This document shows, one piece after another, positions 25,952-34,534 of a DNA stretch of 64,000 nucleotides (its first letter is position 1; every line of letters starts with the position of its first letter). Source of the DNA: Pseudomonas putida (GTDB lineage: Bacteria; Pseudomonadota; Gammaproteobacteria; Pseudomonadales; Pseudomonadaceae); assembly GCF_028682635.1 (NCBI RefSeq), contig NZ_JANHLK010000013.1, positions 62,001 to 126,000 of the forward strand, given 5' to 3'. The notes under the pieces were generated by a model that did not search any database, was not told the DNA's origin, and was given only the letters and a program-made list of their open reading frames with translations. The translations under genes were made by a program, and so were the position numbers.

Positions 25952-26052
25952 CTGTTGGAGCGAGCTTGCTCGCGAAAAACATCAAGGCACCGCTGCACCA
26001 ATGGTTTACGCGTTATCGTTCACGACCATCGCGAGCAAGCTCGCTCCTACAA
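25952..26052. repeat. REP inverted pair (GAGCTTGCTCGCGA type)
   Basis: CTGTTGGAGCGAGCTTGCTCGCGAA and its inverted partner flank about 50 bases between the HPP gene and the branched-chain catabolic genes. Confidence 0.88.
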
Positions 26053-26094
26053 AAGCCGCTGCAAAAATGCAGACAGCACCTGCACATATCCCGG

Positions 26095-26146
26095 TTGTAC
26101 AAGGCAAATTTGCACTGGTACGATCCAGCATCGCTCGCGCGCGAGC
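26095..26146 (+). promoter_or_regulatory. Promoter-like elements and 14-bp palindrome before the hydroxyisobutyryl-CoA hydrolase
   Basis: TTGTAC (26095-26100) and TACGAT (26119-26124) are 18 bases apart and can serve as -35 and -10. A perfect palindrome GCTCGCGCGCGAGC covers 26133-26146, just around the expected transcript start, where a repressor could bind. It ends 36 bases before the start codon. Confidence 0.4.
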
Positions 26147-26182
26147 TTCTTAATAAAGAACAATAAAAGCAGGGAGTTAGTG

Positions 26183-27289
26183 ATGACTGCTCAGGTTTCT
26201 TCTCCAGCGACTTCGTCAATGGATGCCACGCAAAACGAAGTGCTGGCCGAGGTTCGCAACCACATCGGTCACCTGACCCTCAACCGCCCCGCCGGCCTTA
26301 ACGCCATCACCCTCGAGATGGTGCGCAACCTGCAGCGTCAGCTGGACGCCTGGGCACAGGATGAACAGGTGCATGCGGTGGTGCTGCGCGGTGCCGGCGA
26401 AAAAGCCTTTTGTGCCGGTGGCGACATTCGCTCGCTGTACGACAGCTTCAAGGGCGGCGATACGCTGCACGAAGATTTCTTCGTCGAGGAATACGCCCTC
26501 GACCTCGCGATTCATCATTACCGCAAACCGGTGCTGGCCTTGATGGACGGTTTTGTCCTGGGTGGCGGCATGGGCCTGGTGCAAGGCGCCGACCTGCGGG
26601 TGGTCACCGAGAAAAGTCGCCTGGCGATGCCTGAAGTCGGCATCGGTTATTTCCCGGATGTGGGCGGCAGCTACTTCCTGCCACGCATCCCCGGTGAACT
26701 GGGGATCTACCTGGGCGTCAGCGGCGTGCAGATCCGCGCGGCCGATGCGCTGTACTGCGGGCTGGCCGACTGGTACCTGGACAGCGGCAAACTCGCCACG
26801 CTGGATGAAAAACTCGATCAACTGCAATGGCGTGACACGCCCCTGAAGGATCTTCAGGGCCTGCTGGCGAAACTCGCCGTGCAACAGTTGCCCGATGCAC
26901 CGCTGGCCGCCTTGCGCCCGGCTATCGACCACTTCTTCGCCTTGCCCGATGTGCCGAGTATTGTGGAGCAACTGCGCGAGGTCACGGTCGCCGACAGCCA
27001 TGAGTGGGCGTTGAGCACCGCCGACCTGCTGCAGACCCGCTCGCCCCTGGCCATGGGCGTAACCCTGGAAATGCTCCGGCGCGGTCGGCACCTGAGCCTT
27101 GAACAGTGTTTTGCCCTTGAGCTGCACCTGGACCGCCAGTGGTTCGAGCGCGGCGACCTGATCGAAGGCGTGCGAGCCTTGCTGATCGACAAAGACAAGA
27201 ACCCGCGCTGGAACCCGCCTACCCTGCAGGCGCTGGACGCCGAACACGTGGCGAGCTTCTTCAACGGTTTCGATGAGAGCGGGAGCTGA
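26183..27289 (+). CDS. 3-Hydroxyisobutyryl-CoA hydrolase (enoyl-CoA hydratase/isomerase family)
   Basis: This 368-aa protein is longer than ordinary enoyl-CoA hydratases and has the hydrolase features: oxyanion-hole segments CAGGDIRSLYDSF and GGGMGLVQGADLRV, and the acid pair E151 (MPEVGIG) and D159 (FPDVGGSY), spaced as in human HIBCH. It releases 3-hydroxyisobutyrate from its CoA ester in valine breakdown, in the cytoplasm. AGGGAG precedes ATG 26183. The acyl-CoA dehydrogenase follows after 3 bases, so the two form an operon. Confidence 0.9.
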   Translation: MTAQVSSPATSSMDATQNEVLAEVRNHIGHLTLNRPAGLNAITLEMVRNLQRQLDAWAQDEQVHAVVLRGAGEKAFCAGGDIRSLYDSFKGGDTLHEDFFVEEYALDLAIHHYRKPVLALMDGFVLGGGMGLVQGADLRVVTEKSRLAMPEVGIGYFPDVGGSYFLPRIPGELGIYLGVSGVQIRAADALYCGLADWYLDSGKLATLDEKLDQLQWRDTPLKDLQGLLAKLAVQQLPDAPLAALRPAIDHFFALPDVPSIVEQLREVTVADSHEWALSTADLLQTRSPLAMGVTLEMLRRGRHLSLEQCFALELHLDRQWFERGDLIEGVRALLIDKDKNPRWNPPTLQALDAEHVASFFNGFDESGS

Positions 27290-27292
27290 ACC

Positions 27293-28444
27293 ATGCACGA
27301 TCTCGAATTGACCGAAGAACAGGTCATGATCCGCGACATGGCCCGGGACTTTGCCCGTGGCGAAATCGCGCCCCACGCCCAGGCTTGGGAAAAGGCCGGC
27401 TGGATCGACGACGCCCTGGTGGCGAAGATGGGTGAGTTGGGCCTGCTGGGCATGGTGGTGCCCGAGGAATGGGGCGGCACTTATGTCGACTACGTCGCTT
27501 ATGCCCTGGCGGTGGAAGAGATCTCCGCCGGCGACGGCGCCACCGGCGCGTTCATGAGCATCCACAACTCTGTGGGCTGCGGGCCGGTGCTCAACTACGG
27601 CAGCGAAGAACAGAAACAGACCTGGCTGGCGGACCTCGCCAGCGGCCAGGTCATCGGGTGCTTCTGCCTGACCGAACCCCAAGCCGGCTCCGAAGCGCAC
27701 AACCTGCGCACCCGCGCCGAATTGCGCGACGGCCAGTGGGTGATCAATGGCGCCAAGCAGTTCGTCAGCAACGGCAAGCGGGCCAAGCTGGCGATCGTGT
27801 TTGCGGTGACCGACCCGGACCTGGGCAAGCGCGGAATCTCGGCGTTCCTGGTGCCAACCGACACCCCTGGCTTCATCGTCGACCGCACCGAACACAAGAT
27901 GGGCATCCGCGCCTCCGATACCTGTGCGGTCACCCTGAACAACTGCACCATCCCCGAGGCCAATCTGCTCGGCGAGCGCGGCAAGGGCCTGGCCATCGCG
28001 CTGTCCAACCTCGAAGGCGGCCGCATCGGCATCGCCGCCCAGGCGCTGGGCATTGCTCGCGCGGCGTTTGAAGCGGCGCTGGCCTATTCCCGCGATCGTG
28101 TGCAGTTTGGCAAAACCATCAATGAACACCAGAGCATCGCCAACCTGCTGGCCGACATGCACATGCAGTTGAACGCCGCGCGGTTGATGATCCTTCACGC
28201 CGCTCGCCTGCGCACGGCGGGCAAGCCTTGTCTGTCGGAGGCCTCGCAGGCCAAGCTGTTTGCTTCGGAAATGGCCGAGAAAGTCTGCTCCTCAGCGATT
28301 CAGATTCATGGCGGATATGGGTATCTGGAGGATTACCCGGTCGAGAAGTATTACCGGGATGCGCGGATCACGCAGATCTATGAAGGGTCGAGCGAGATTC
28401 AGCGGATGGTGATTGCCCGTGAACTGAAGAACTATCTGGTCTGA
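27293..28444 (+). CDS. Acyl-CoA dehydrogenase, isobutyryl-CoA dehydrogenase-like
   Basis: This 383-aa flavoprotein has the acyl-CoA dehydrogenase fold: N-terminal helices (1-115), the FAD-contacting CFCLTEPQAGSEA segment, and a C-terminal helical domain with the catalytic base E364 in IYEGSSEIQR. This position and the pairing with 3-hydroxyisobutyryl-CoA hydrolase favour a short branched substrate (isobutyryl-CoA from valine). It passes electrons to electron-transfer flavoprotein. The specific substrate is inferred from context. It converges with the enoyl-CoA hydratase across a REP pair. Confidence 0.9.
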   Translation: MHDLELTEEQVMIRDMARDFARGEIAPHAQAWEKAGWIDDALVAKMGELGLLGMVVPEEWGGTYVDYVAYALAVEEISAGDGATGAFMSIHNSVGCGPVLNYGSEEQKQTWLADLASGQVIGCFCLTEPQAGSEAHNLRTRAELRDGQWVINGAKQFVSNGKRAKLAIVFAVTDPDLGKRGISAFLVPTDTPGFIVDRTEHKMGIRASDTCAVTLNNCTIPEANLLGERGKGLAIALSNLEGGRIGIAAQALGIARAAFEAALAYSRDRVQFGKTINEHQSIANLLADMHMQLNAARLMILHAARLRTAGKPCLSEASQAKLFASEMAEKVCSSAIQIHGGYGYLEDYPVEKYYRDARITQIYEGSSEIQRMVIARELKNYLV

Positions 28445-28455
28445 AGCCTTAAAAG

Positions 28456-28547
28456 CTTCGCTGGCAAGCCAGCTCCTACAGGGTTCTCGGTCGGTCACAC
28501 ATATTGTGTACACACCGAAACCTGTAGGAGCTGGCTTGCCAGCGAAG
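28456..28547. repeat. REP inverted pair between convergent catabolic genes
   Basis: CTTCGCTGGCAAGCCAGCTCCTACAGG and its inverse lie between the convergent acyl-CoA dehydrogenase and enoyl-CoA hydratase genes. A bidirectional termination role fits. Confidence 0.9.
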
Positions 28548-28567
28548 AGGCCCGCAAGAACGCTACA

Positions 28568-29341
28568 TTACTTACCTTGGAACTCGGCTTCACGCTTGGC
28601 AATAAACGCCGCCATCCCTTCCTTCTGATCCTGCGTCGCGAACGCCGCATGGAACACCCGACGCTCAAAGCGCACGCCTTCCGACAGACTCACTTCAAAA
28701 GCCCGGTTGACGCTTTCCTTGACCATCATCGCGATCGGCAGGGACTTTTTAGCGATCAGCGCCGCGACTTTCAGCGCTTCATCCAGCAACTCATCGCTCG
28801 GCACGATGCGCGCCACGATGCCGCAACGCTCCGCTTCCACGGCATCGATCAAGCGCCCGCTCAGGCACATTTCCATGGCCTTGGCCTTGCCTACGGCACG
28901 GGTCAGGCGCTGGGTGCCGCCCATGCCCGGCAATACGCCGAGGTTGATTTCCGGTTGGCCGAACCTGGCGTTGTCGCCAGCCAGGATGAAATCGCACATC
29001 AGCGCCAGTTCACAGCCGCCACCCAGGGCGAAACCGTTGACGGCGGCGATGATCGGCTTGCGGCGGTTGGCCACGCGGTCGCTGTCGCTGAACAGGTCGT
29101 CGATATAAATCTGCGGATAGGTCAGCTCGGCCATTTCCTTGATGTCGGCACCGGCGGCAAAGGCCTTTTTCGAACCGGTCAGGACGATGCAGCCGATGTT
29201 CGAGTCCGCCTCGAAGCCGTCGAGGGCCTGGTTCAGTTCCCTGACGATCTGCGCGTTCAACGCGTTCAGCGCCTGTGGGCGGTTGAGGGTGATCAGGCCA
29301 ACGCGGCCATGGGTTTCCAGCAGAATCGTTTCGTAGTTCAC
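28568..29341 (-). CDS. Enoyl-CoA hydratase
   Basis: This 257-aa crotonase has both catalytic glutamates, E111 (GGGCELALMCDF) and E131 (FGQPEINLGVLPG), and the oxyanion loop AAGADIKEMA. It adds water to short enoyl-CoA esters such as tiglyl-CoA, crotonyl-CoA or methacrylyl-CoA. The start is a GTG at 29341 preceded by AAAGGGAA; the upstream ATG of a longer frame is inside the next gene. It is the distal gene of the minus-strand catabolic run 34272-28568. Confidence 0.92.
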   Translation of the reverse strand: MNYETILLETHGRVGLITLNRPQALNALNAQIVRELNQALDGFEADSNIGCIVLTGSKKAFAAGADIKEMAELTYPQIYIDDLFSDSDRVANRRKPIIAAVNGFALGGGCELALMCDFILAGDNARFGQPEINLGVLPGMGGTQRLTRAVGKAKAMEMCLSGRLIDAVEAERCGIVARIVPSDELLDEALKVAALIAKKSLPIAMMVKESVNRAFEVSLSEGVRFERRVFHAAFATQDQKEGMAAFIAKREAEFQGK

Positions 29342-29355
29342 AAGCGGGTTCCCTT

Positions 29356-30483
29356 TCAAAGATTGCGTGAAATGACCATGCGTTGAATATCGCTGGTGCC
29401 TTCGTAGATCTGGCAGACCCGCACGTCGCGGTAGATCCGCTCCAGCGGGAAGTCGTTCAGGTAACCGTAACCGCCAAGGGTTTGCAGCGCCGAGGAGCAT
29501 ACCTTCTCGGCCATTTCCGAGGCGAACAGCTTGGCCATCGAGGCTTCCACCAACGCCGGCTTGCCGCTGTCTCTCAAGGCCGCCGCGTAATGCACCATCT
29601 GCCGCGCCACGGCGATCTGGGTCGCCATGTCCGCCAGGCGGAACGCCACGGCCTGGTGCTCGATGATCGGCTTGCCGAAGCTCTCGCGCTCACGGGCATA
29701 GTCGCGGGCCGCTTCGAATGCGGCGCGGGCCATGCCCACCGATTGCGAGGCAATGCCGACGCGCCCACCTTCGAGGTTGGCCAGGGCGATCTTGTAGCCT
29801 TCACCCTCTTCGCCCAAACGGTTGGCCACCGGCACTTTCACGTCTTCGAAGAGAATCTGGCAGGTGTCCGAGGCGTGCTGGCCGAGCTTGTCCTCGACCC
29901 GGGCGACTTTGTAGCCCGGCGAATCGGTGGGCACGATGAATGCGGTGATGCCGCGTTTGCCGGCAGTCGGGTCGGTCACGGCGAACACGATCACGATCCC
30001 GGCGTTCTGCCCCGAGGTGATGAATTGTTTGCAGCCGTTGAGCACGTAGTGATCGCCGTCCAAACGGGCACGGGTTTTCAAGCCGCTGGCATCGGAACCG
30101 GCCTGGGGTTCGGTCAGCGCGAAAGCACCGAGCATGGCGCCACTGGCCAGGGGCTTGAGGAAGCGCTCTTTCTGGTTGGCATTGCCGTAATTGAGGATAG
30201 GCACGCAACCGACCGAGTTGTGCACGCTCATGATGGTCGAGCAGGCACCGTCGCCCGCGGCGATTTCTTCCAGGGCCATGGCGTAGGCCAGGTAACCGGT
30301 CTCGCAACCGCCCCACTGCTCCGGCACCAGCATGCCGAAGAAGCCCAGTTCGCCCATTTCGGCGATGGCTTCCTTGGGGAAGCGGTGTTCACGGTCCCAT
30401 TCGGCGGCGAAGGGTTTCAAGCGTTCCTGGGCAAAGTCCCGGGCCGCGTCGCGTATCTGCTGTTGTTCGTCATTGGGGATCAT
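29356..30483 (-). CDS. Short/branched-chain acyl-CoA dehydrogenase
   Basis: This 375-aa flavoprotein has the acyl-CoA dehydrogenase pattern with GAFALTEPQAGSDA, the substrate-binding REXFGKPI segment and the catalytic base E361 in IYEGTSDIQR. Position between enoyl-CoA hydratase and thiolase suggests 2-methylbutyryl-CoA or butyryl-CoA as substrate; this order matches the P. putida PP_2213-2217 type cluster as I recall it. It is 14 bases upstream of the hydratase gene and likely co-transcribed with it. Confidence 0.9.
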   Translation of the reverse strand: MIPNDEQQQIRDAARDFAQERLKPFAAEWDREHRFPKEAIAEMGELGFFGMLVPEQWGGCETGYLAYAMALEEIAAGDGACSTIMSVHNSVGCVPILNYGNANQKERFLKPLASGAMLGAFALTEPQAGSDASGLKTRARLDGDHYVLNGCKQFITSGQNAGIVIVFAVTDPTAGKRGITAFIVPTDSPGYKVARVEDKLGQHASDTCQILFEDVKVPVANRLGEEGEGYKIALANLEGGRVGIASQSVGMARAAFEAARDYARERESFGKPIIEHQAVAFRLADMATQIAVARQMVHYAAALRDSGKPALVEASMAKLFASEMAEKVCSSALQTLGGYGYLNDFPLERIYRDVRVCQIYEGTSDIQRMVISRNL

Positions 30484-30519
30484 GGTGAATCCTTAGAATC
30501 CGGGGTACGACACAAAACC

Positions 30520-30611
30520 CTGTGGGAGCCAGCCTGCTGGCGATGGCGTCGTGTCAGTCAATTTCTACTTTCATGACACACCGTCATCGCCAGCAGGCTG
30601 GCTCCCACAGG
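30520..30611. repeat. REP inverted pair (CAGCCTGCTGGCGATGG type)
   Basis: CCTGTGGGAGCCAGCCTGCTGGCGATGG and its inverse are inside the minus-strand catabolic run, between acyl-CoA dehydrogenase and thiolase genes. It could stabilise the upstream mRNA segment. Confidence 0.88.
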
Positions 30612-30623
30612 GGTGGGGTTGGC

Positions 30624-31817
30624 CTAGTAAAGGCATTCCACGGCCATGGCCGTGGCTTCGCCGCCACCGATGCAGATCGCTGCAACGCCACGCTTCAAGC
30701 CTTTCTGGCGCAGGGCCGAGAGCAGGGTCACGAGGATCCGCGCGCCGGACGCACCGATCGGGTGGCCGAGGGCGCACGCGCCGCCGTGCACGTTGAGTTT
30801 TTCGTGGGGGATTTCCAGCTTGGTCATGGTCACCAGGCTGACCACGGCGAAGGCTTCGTTGACTTCCACCAGATCGACGTCGTTCAGCGACCAACCGGTT
30901 TTCTTCATCAGTTTTTCGATCGCGCCCACCGGTGCCACCGGGAACAGGCTCGGGGTATCGGCGAAGGCCGCGTGGCCATGGATCACCGCCAGCGGCTTGA
31001 GGCCACGCTTGTCGGCCTCGGAACGGCGCATCAGCACCAGTGCCGCCGCACCGTCGGAGATCGAACTGGAGTTGGCCGCCGTCACGGTACCGCCATCACG
31101 GAACGCCGGTTTCAGCGAAGCGATCTTGTCCAGTCGGGCTTTTGGCGGCTGCTCGTCATGGCTGATCGTCACCTGCTCTTTGCCGACGGTGACGGTCAAG
31201 GGCACGATCTCGTCCTTGAAGCTGCCGTCCTTGATCGCCTGCTGGGCGCGGGTGGTCGAAGCCACCGCGAACGCATCCTGGGCCTCACGACTGAAGCCGT
31301 TGGTTTCGGCGCAGTCTTCGGCGAAGGTGCCCATCAGGCGCCCCTTGTCGTAGGCGTCTTCGAGGCCGTCGAGGAACATCGAATCCAGTACCCGGCCGTG
31401 CCCCATGCGGTAGCCGCTGCGGGCGCGGTCCAGCAGGTATGGTGCGTTGGACATGCTTTCCATGCCACCGGCGACCACCACCTCGGCGCTGCCAGCCACC
31501 AGCATGTCGTGGGCCAGGATGGCCGCTTCCATGCCCGAGCCGCACATCTTGTTGAGGGTGGTGCAACGGGTCGATTTATCCAGCCCGGCGCCGAGCGCCG
31601 CCTGACGTGCAGGGGCCTGGCCCTGGCCGGCCGGCAGTACGCAGCCGAACAACACTTCGTCGACGCCATTGCTGGCTACACCGGCTCGTTCCACCGCGGC
31701 CTTGATCGCAGCGGCACCGAGTTGCGGTGCGGTGAGGCTTCTCAGTTCGCCCTGGAAACCACCCATCGGGGTGCGCACGGCGCTGACGATAACAATCGGA
31801 TCGTTGGAAAAGGTCAT
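30624..31817 (-). CDS. Acetyl-CoA C-acyltransferase (thiolase; FadAx-like)
   Basis: This 397-aa thiolase has the acyl-accepting C92 (LNKMCGSGMEA), the HGGACALGHPIGASG segment and the C-terminal CIGGGEATAM cysteine. It cleaves 3-ketoacyl-CoA to acetyl-CoA and a shorter acyl-CoA, for example 2-methylacetoacetyl-CoA to acetyl-CoA and propionyl-CoA in isoleucine breakdown. It is adjacent to a matching dehydrogenase (12 bases) and resembles FadAx of P. putida. Substrate is inferred from the cluster. Confidence 0.92.
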   Translation of the reverse strand: MTFSNDPIVIVSAVRTPMGGFQGELRSLTAPQLGAAAIKAAVERAGVASNGVDEVLFGCVLPAGQGQAPARQAALGAGLDKSTRCTTLNKMCGSGMEAAILAHDMLVAGSAEVVVAGGMESMSNAPYLLDRARSGYRMGHGRVLDSMFLDGLEDAYDKGRLMGTFAEDCAETNGFSREAQDAFAVASTTRAQQAIKDGSFKDEIVPLTVTVGKEQVTISHDEQPPKARLDKIASLKPAFRDGGTVTAANSSSISDGAAALVLMRRSEADKRGLKPLAVIHGHAAFADTPSLFPVAPVGAIEKLMKKTGWSLNDVDLVEVNEAFAVVSLVTMTKLEIPHEKLNVHGGACALGHPIGASGARILVTLLSALRQKGLKRGVAAICIGGGEATAMAVECLY

Positions 31818-31829
31818 GACAAATCCTCC

Positions 31830-32591
31830 TTACTTGGCGGCCATGCGCAAGGCACCGTCGAGACGGATCACCTCGCCATTGAGCATGCTGTTTTCAATGA
31901 TATGCCTTACCAGCCGGGCATACTCGGCAGGTTTGCCCAGGCGTGGCGGAAACGGTACGCCAGCGGCCAGGGAGTCGCGCACTTCCTGGGTCATGCCGGC
32001 CATCATCGGCGTTTCGAAAATGCCCGGGGCGATGGTCATCACGCGGATGCCGAAGCGCGCCAGTTCACGGGCGGCCGGCAAGGTCAGGCTGACGATGGCG
32101 CCTTTCGACGCGGCGTAGGCCGCCTGGCCGATCTGGCCGTCATAGGCCGCCGCCGAGGCAGTGTTGATAATCACGCCGCGCTCGCCATCGGCGTCCGCTT
32201 CGGTTTCGGCAATCGCCGCCGACGCCAGGCGCAGCATGTTGAAGCTGCCGATCAGGTTGACGTTGATTACCTGGCTGAAGCTTGCCAACGCGTGCGGACC
32301 GTTCTTGCCGAGGATCTTCTCGCCACGCACGATGCCGGCACAGTTGACCAGCCCGTTGAGGCCGCCAAAGGCCTTGACCGTCGCCTGCACCGCCGCTTCT
32401 GCCGCCGCTTCGTTGCTGATGTCGGCGACCACGCTTTGCGCGCCCAGGCGCTGGGCCTGGGCCGCGACGGCTTCGGCGTTCATGTCCACCAGCATCACCT
32501 TGGCGCCGGCTGCGACCAGCATTTCAGCGGTGGCCGCACCGAGGCCGGAAGCACCGCCGGTGACGAGAAAAACCTTGTTTTCGATCTGCAT
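31830..32591 (-). CDS. 3-Hydroxyacyl-CoA dehydrogenase of the SDR family (FadBx/HSD10-like)
   Basis: This 253-aa short-chain dehydrogenase has the NAD motif TGGASGLG (11-18), NCAG (83-86) and the catalytic Y159-x3-K163 (AYAASKG). The pattern FLVTGGASGLGAATAEMLVAAGAKVMLVD is that of type II 3-hydroxyacyl-CoA dehydrogenases such as HSD10, which oxidise 3-hydroxy-2-methylbutyryl-CoA. The second of two adjacent ATGs (32591) gives better spacing from AAGGA; the other is 32594. It feeds the thiolase next door. Confidence 0.9.
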   Translation of the reverse strand: MQIENKVFLVTGGASGLGAATAEMLVAAGAKVMLVDMNAEAVAAQAQRLGAQSVVADISNEAAAEAAVQATVKAFGGLNGLVNCAGIVRGEKILGKNGPHALASFSQVINVNLIGSFNMLRLASAAIAETEADADGERGVIINTASAAAYDGQIGQAAYAASKGAIVSLTLPAARELARFGIRVMTIAPGIFETPMMAGMTQEVRDSLAAGVPFPPRLGKPAEYARLVRHIIENSMLNGEVIRLDGALRMAAK

Positions 32592-32607
32592 CATTGTGTC
32601 CTTCAAT

Positions 32608-34272
32608 TCAAGCTGAAACGTTCTTCGCGGCGGCCTCTTGAGCCTTGGCGATTTCCTGGTTGCGCAAGATAAAGCGCTGCAATTTGCCGCTTGGGGTTTT
32701 CGGCAACTCGCTGACAAATTCTATTTCCCGGGGATAGGAGTGAGCCGCCAGGCGCTTGCGCACGTGTTGGCGCAGCTCTTCGGCCAACTCTGGCGCGGCA
32801 CGGTATTGCGCGCTGAGCACGACGAAGGCCTTGACCAGTTCGGTTCGCTCCGGATCGGGTTTGCCGATCACCGCGGCTTCGACCACCGCCGGGTGCTCGA
32901 TCAGTGCGCTTTCCACATCGAACGGGCCGACGCGGTAGCCGGAGGTGGTGATCACATCGTCACTGCGGCCAACGAAGCTGATGCTGCCGTCCGGGTTCCA
33001 CTCCACCGTGTCGCCGCTCAAATAGTAATTGCCGACAAAGGCCTTGGTCGGTGCGCCTTCGTAGCCGGCGAACCAGCACATCGGCGACTGGGTGCGGTCG
33101 ATGGCCAGGATGCCCGGTTGGCCAACGCCCAGTTCCTGGTGATCGTCGTCCAGCACCACGATGCGGTGGCCCGGCGAAGCAAAACCGGCGGCGCCCATGT
33201 GGATCGAGTGCGCCAGGCCATGGTGGTTGCACAGCACCATGCCCAGCTCGGTCTGGCCGTAGTGGTCATGGATGACCACGTCCAGGTTATCGGCGAACCA
33301 GCGGATCACTTCCGGGTTCAGCGGCTCGCCGGCGCTGCTGACGATGCGCAGCTTGCCCTTGATCGACCGGGCGAATTCGTCGCCACCGGCGATCAGCAGG
33401 CGATACGCGGTTGGTGAGCCGGTGAGGTTGGTGATCCCGTATTTGTTGATCACCCGGCAGGTGCTTTCCAGGGTAAACGGGCCATCGTAGAAGGTGATCG
33501 GGTGGCCCATGGACAGGGGGCCGGTGACGCCGAAATAGATGCCGTAGGCCCAGCCCGGGTCGGCCAAGTTCCAGAAGGCGTCCTCAGGGCGCAGGTCCAC
33601 CGCGTCACGGGTGTAGCTCTGGAAGGCGACGATGGCCTTGAGCGGCACCGACAGGGCTTTCGAAGGGCCGGTGGTACCCGAGGTGAACATCAGCAGGAAC
33701 GGGTCTTCGCCGGTCAACAGCACCGGTTCGCAGACATGGGAGTGGTTGGCCAGTTCGGCCCAGAAGCTGTAGTCCCCACGGACTATGCCCTGCCCTTTGG
33801 GGCCGGTGACTGTGACGATGGTCGGGCAGTCGGCGACTTCCGCCAGTTTCGAGCGATTGACCGCGTCGGTGACCACCACTTTCGCCCCGGAACTGCCCAG
33901 GCGATGTTCGATGGCCTTGGGACCGAAGGCGGTAAACAAGGGTTGATAGACCGCGCCGATGCGCCACGTGGCGAACACGGTGATCAGCAATTCGATATTA
34001 CGAGGCAGGAGTCCGGCGACCTTGTCGCCTTTCTTCACGCCCTGGGCCAGCAGGAAGTTGGCAAAACGCGCGGCCTTGTCCTGCAGTTCGTTGAAGGTGT
34101 AGGTCGCGCCGGTGCCGTCACGGCCTTCCCAGAACAGCGCGATACGCCCCGGCAGCGCATGCCGGTCGCAACATTCGATGCAGGCGTTGAGGGCGGTCAG
34201 ATTGCCGGCGAGTGCGGCATCGACGGTGTGCTGATAATGGAACTGTGAAACGGCAGACAAGTAATCGCGCAT
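32608..34272 (-). CDS. AMP-forming acyl-CoA synthetase
   Basis: This 554-aa ligase has the phosphate-binding motif FTSGTTGPSKA (about 195-205), GQTELG and the C-terminal hinge and lysine region PKTPSGKLQR. It activates a short or branched acid to its CoA ester with ATP. It heads the minus-strand catabolic run and likely activates an external acid substrate such as isobutyrate or 2-methylbutyrate; this is inference. The start ATG at 34272 is followed by a normal N-terminus; longer forms read into the REP region. The promoter should be within 34273-34400. Confidence 0.9.
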   Translation of the reverse strand: MRDYLSAVSQFHYQHTVDAALAGNLTALNACIECCDRHALPGRIALFWEGRDGTGATYTFNELQDKAARFANFLLAQGVKKGDKVAGLLPRNIELLITVFATWRIGAVYQPLFTAFGPKAIEHRLGSSGAKVVVTDAVNRSKLAEVADCPTIVTVTGPKGQGIVRGDYSFWAELANHSHVCEPVLLTGEDPFLLMFTSGTTGPSKALSVPLKAIVAFQSYTRDAVDLRPEDAFWNLADPGWAYGIYFGVTGPLSMGHPITFYDGPFTLESTCRVINKYGITNLTGSPTAYRLLIAGGDEFARSIKGKLRIVSSAGEPLNPEVIRWFADNLDVVIHDHYGQTELGMVLCNHHGLAHSIHMGAAGFASPGHRIVVLDDDHQELGVGQPGILAIDRTQSPMCWFAGYEGAPTKAFVGNYYLSGDTVEWNPDGSISFVGRSDDVITTSGYRVGPFDVESALIEHPAVVEAAVIGKPDPERTELVKAFVVLSAQYRAAPELAEELRQHVRKRLAAHSYPREIEFVSELPKTPSGKLQRFILRNQEIAKAQEAAAKNVSA

Positions 34273-34397
34273 TGCCAGAATCCCTCTGTATTTTTTGTTA
34301 GGTGGGGGGAACCGTAACCAACAGGGAAATACTCGCTCTGCGCGGGGTGTCGGGCAATGGTCAAAGTTATCAAGTTGTCTGACTGGTTTGGCCAAGG

Positions 34398-34500
34398 CTG
34401 CAGGAGCGAGCTTGCTCGCGATGGGCTCGAGAACACCGCGGGGCATCAGGCTCCCAGCGTCATCGTTCACGACCATCGCGAGCAAGCTCGCTGCTACAGG
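34398..34500. repeat. REP inverted pair (GAGCTTGCTCGCGATGG type)
   Basis: CTGCAGGAGCGAGCTTGCTCGCGATGG and its inverse (with a CTGCTACAGG end) are between the acyl-CoA synthetase and the AraC regulator gene. Confidence 0.88.
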
Positions 34501-34534
34501 CGAAGAGGCCCGCCCATACGACCAGAAATCCAGA

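Noticed and set aside
26216..28198. 660-aa minus-strand open frame over two catabolic genes
   Set aside because: The plus strand has two enzymes with intact catalytic motifs; the antisense frame is typical of high-GC shadow frames.
30522..32672. 716-aa plus-strand frame opposite thiolase and SDR genes
   Set aside because: It begins inside a REP and runs antisense to two enzymes with intact active sites.
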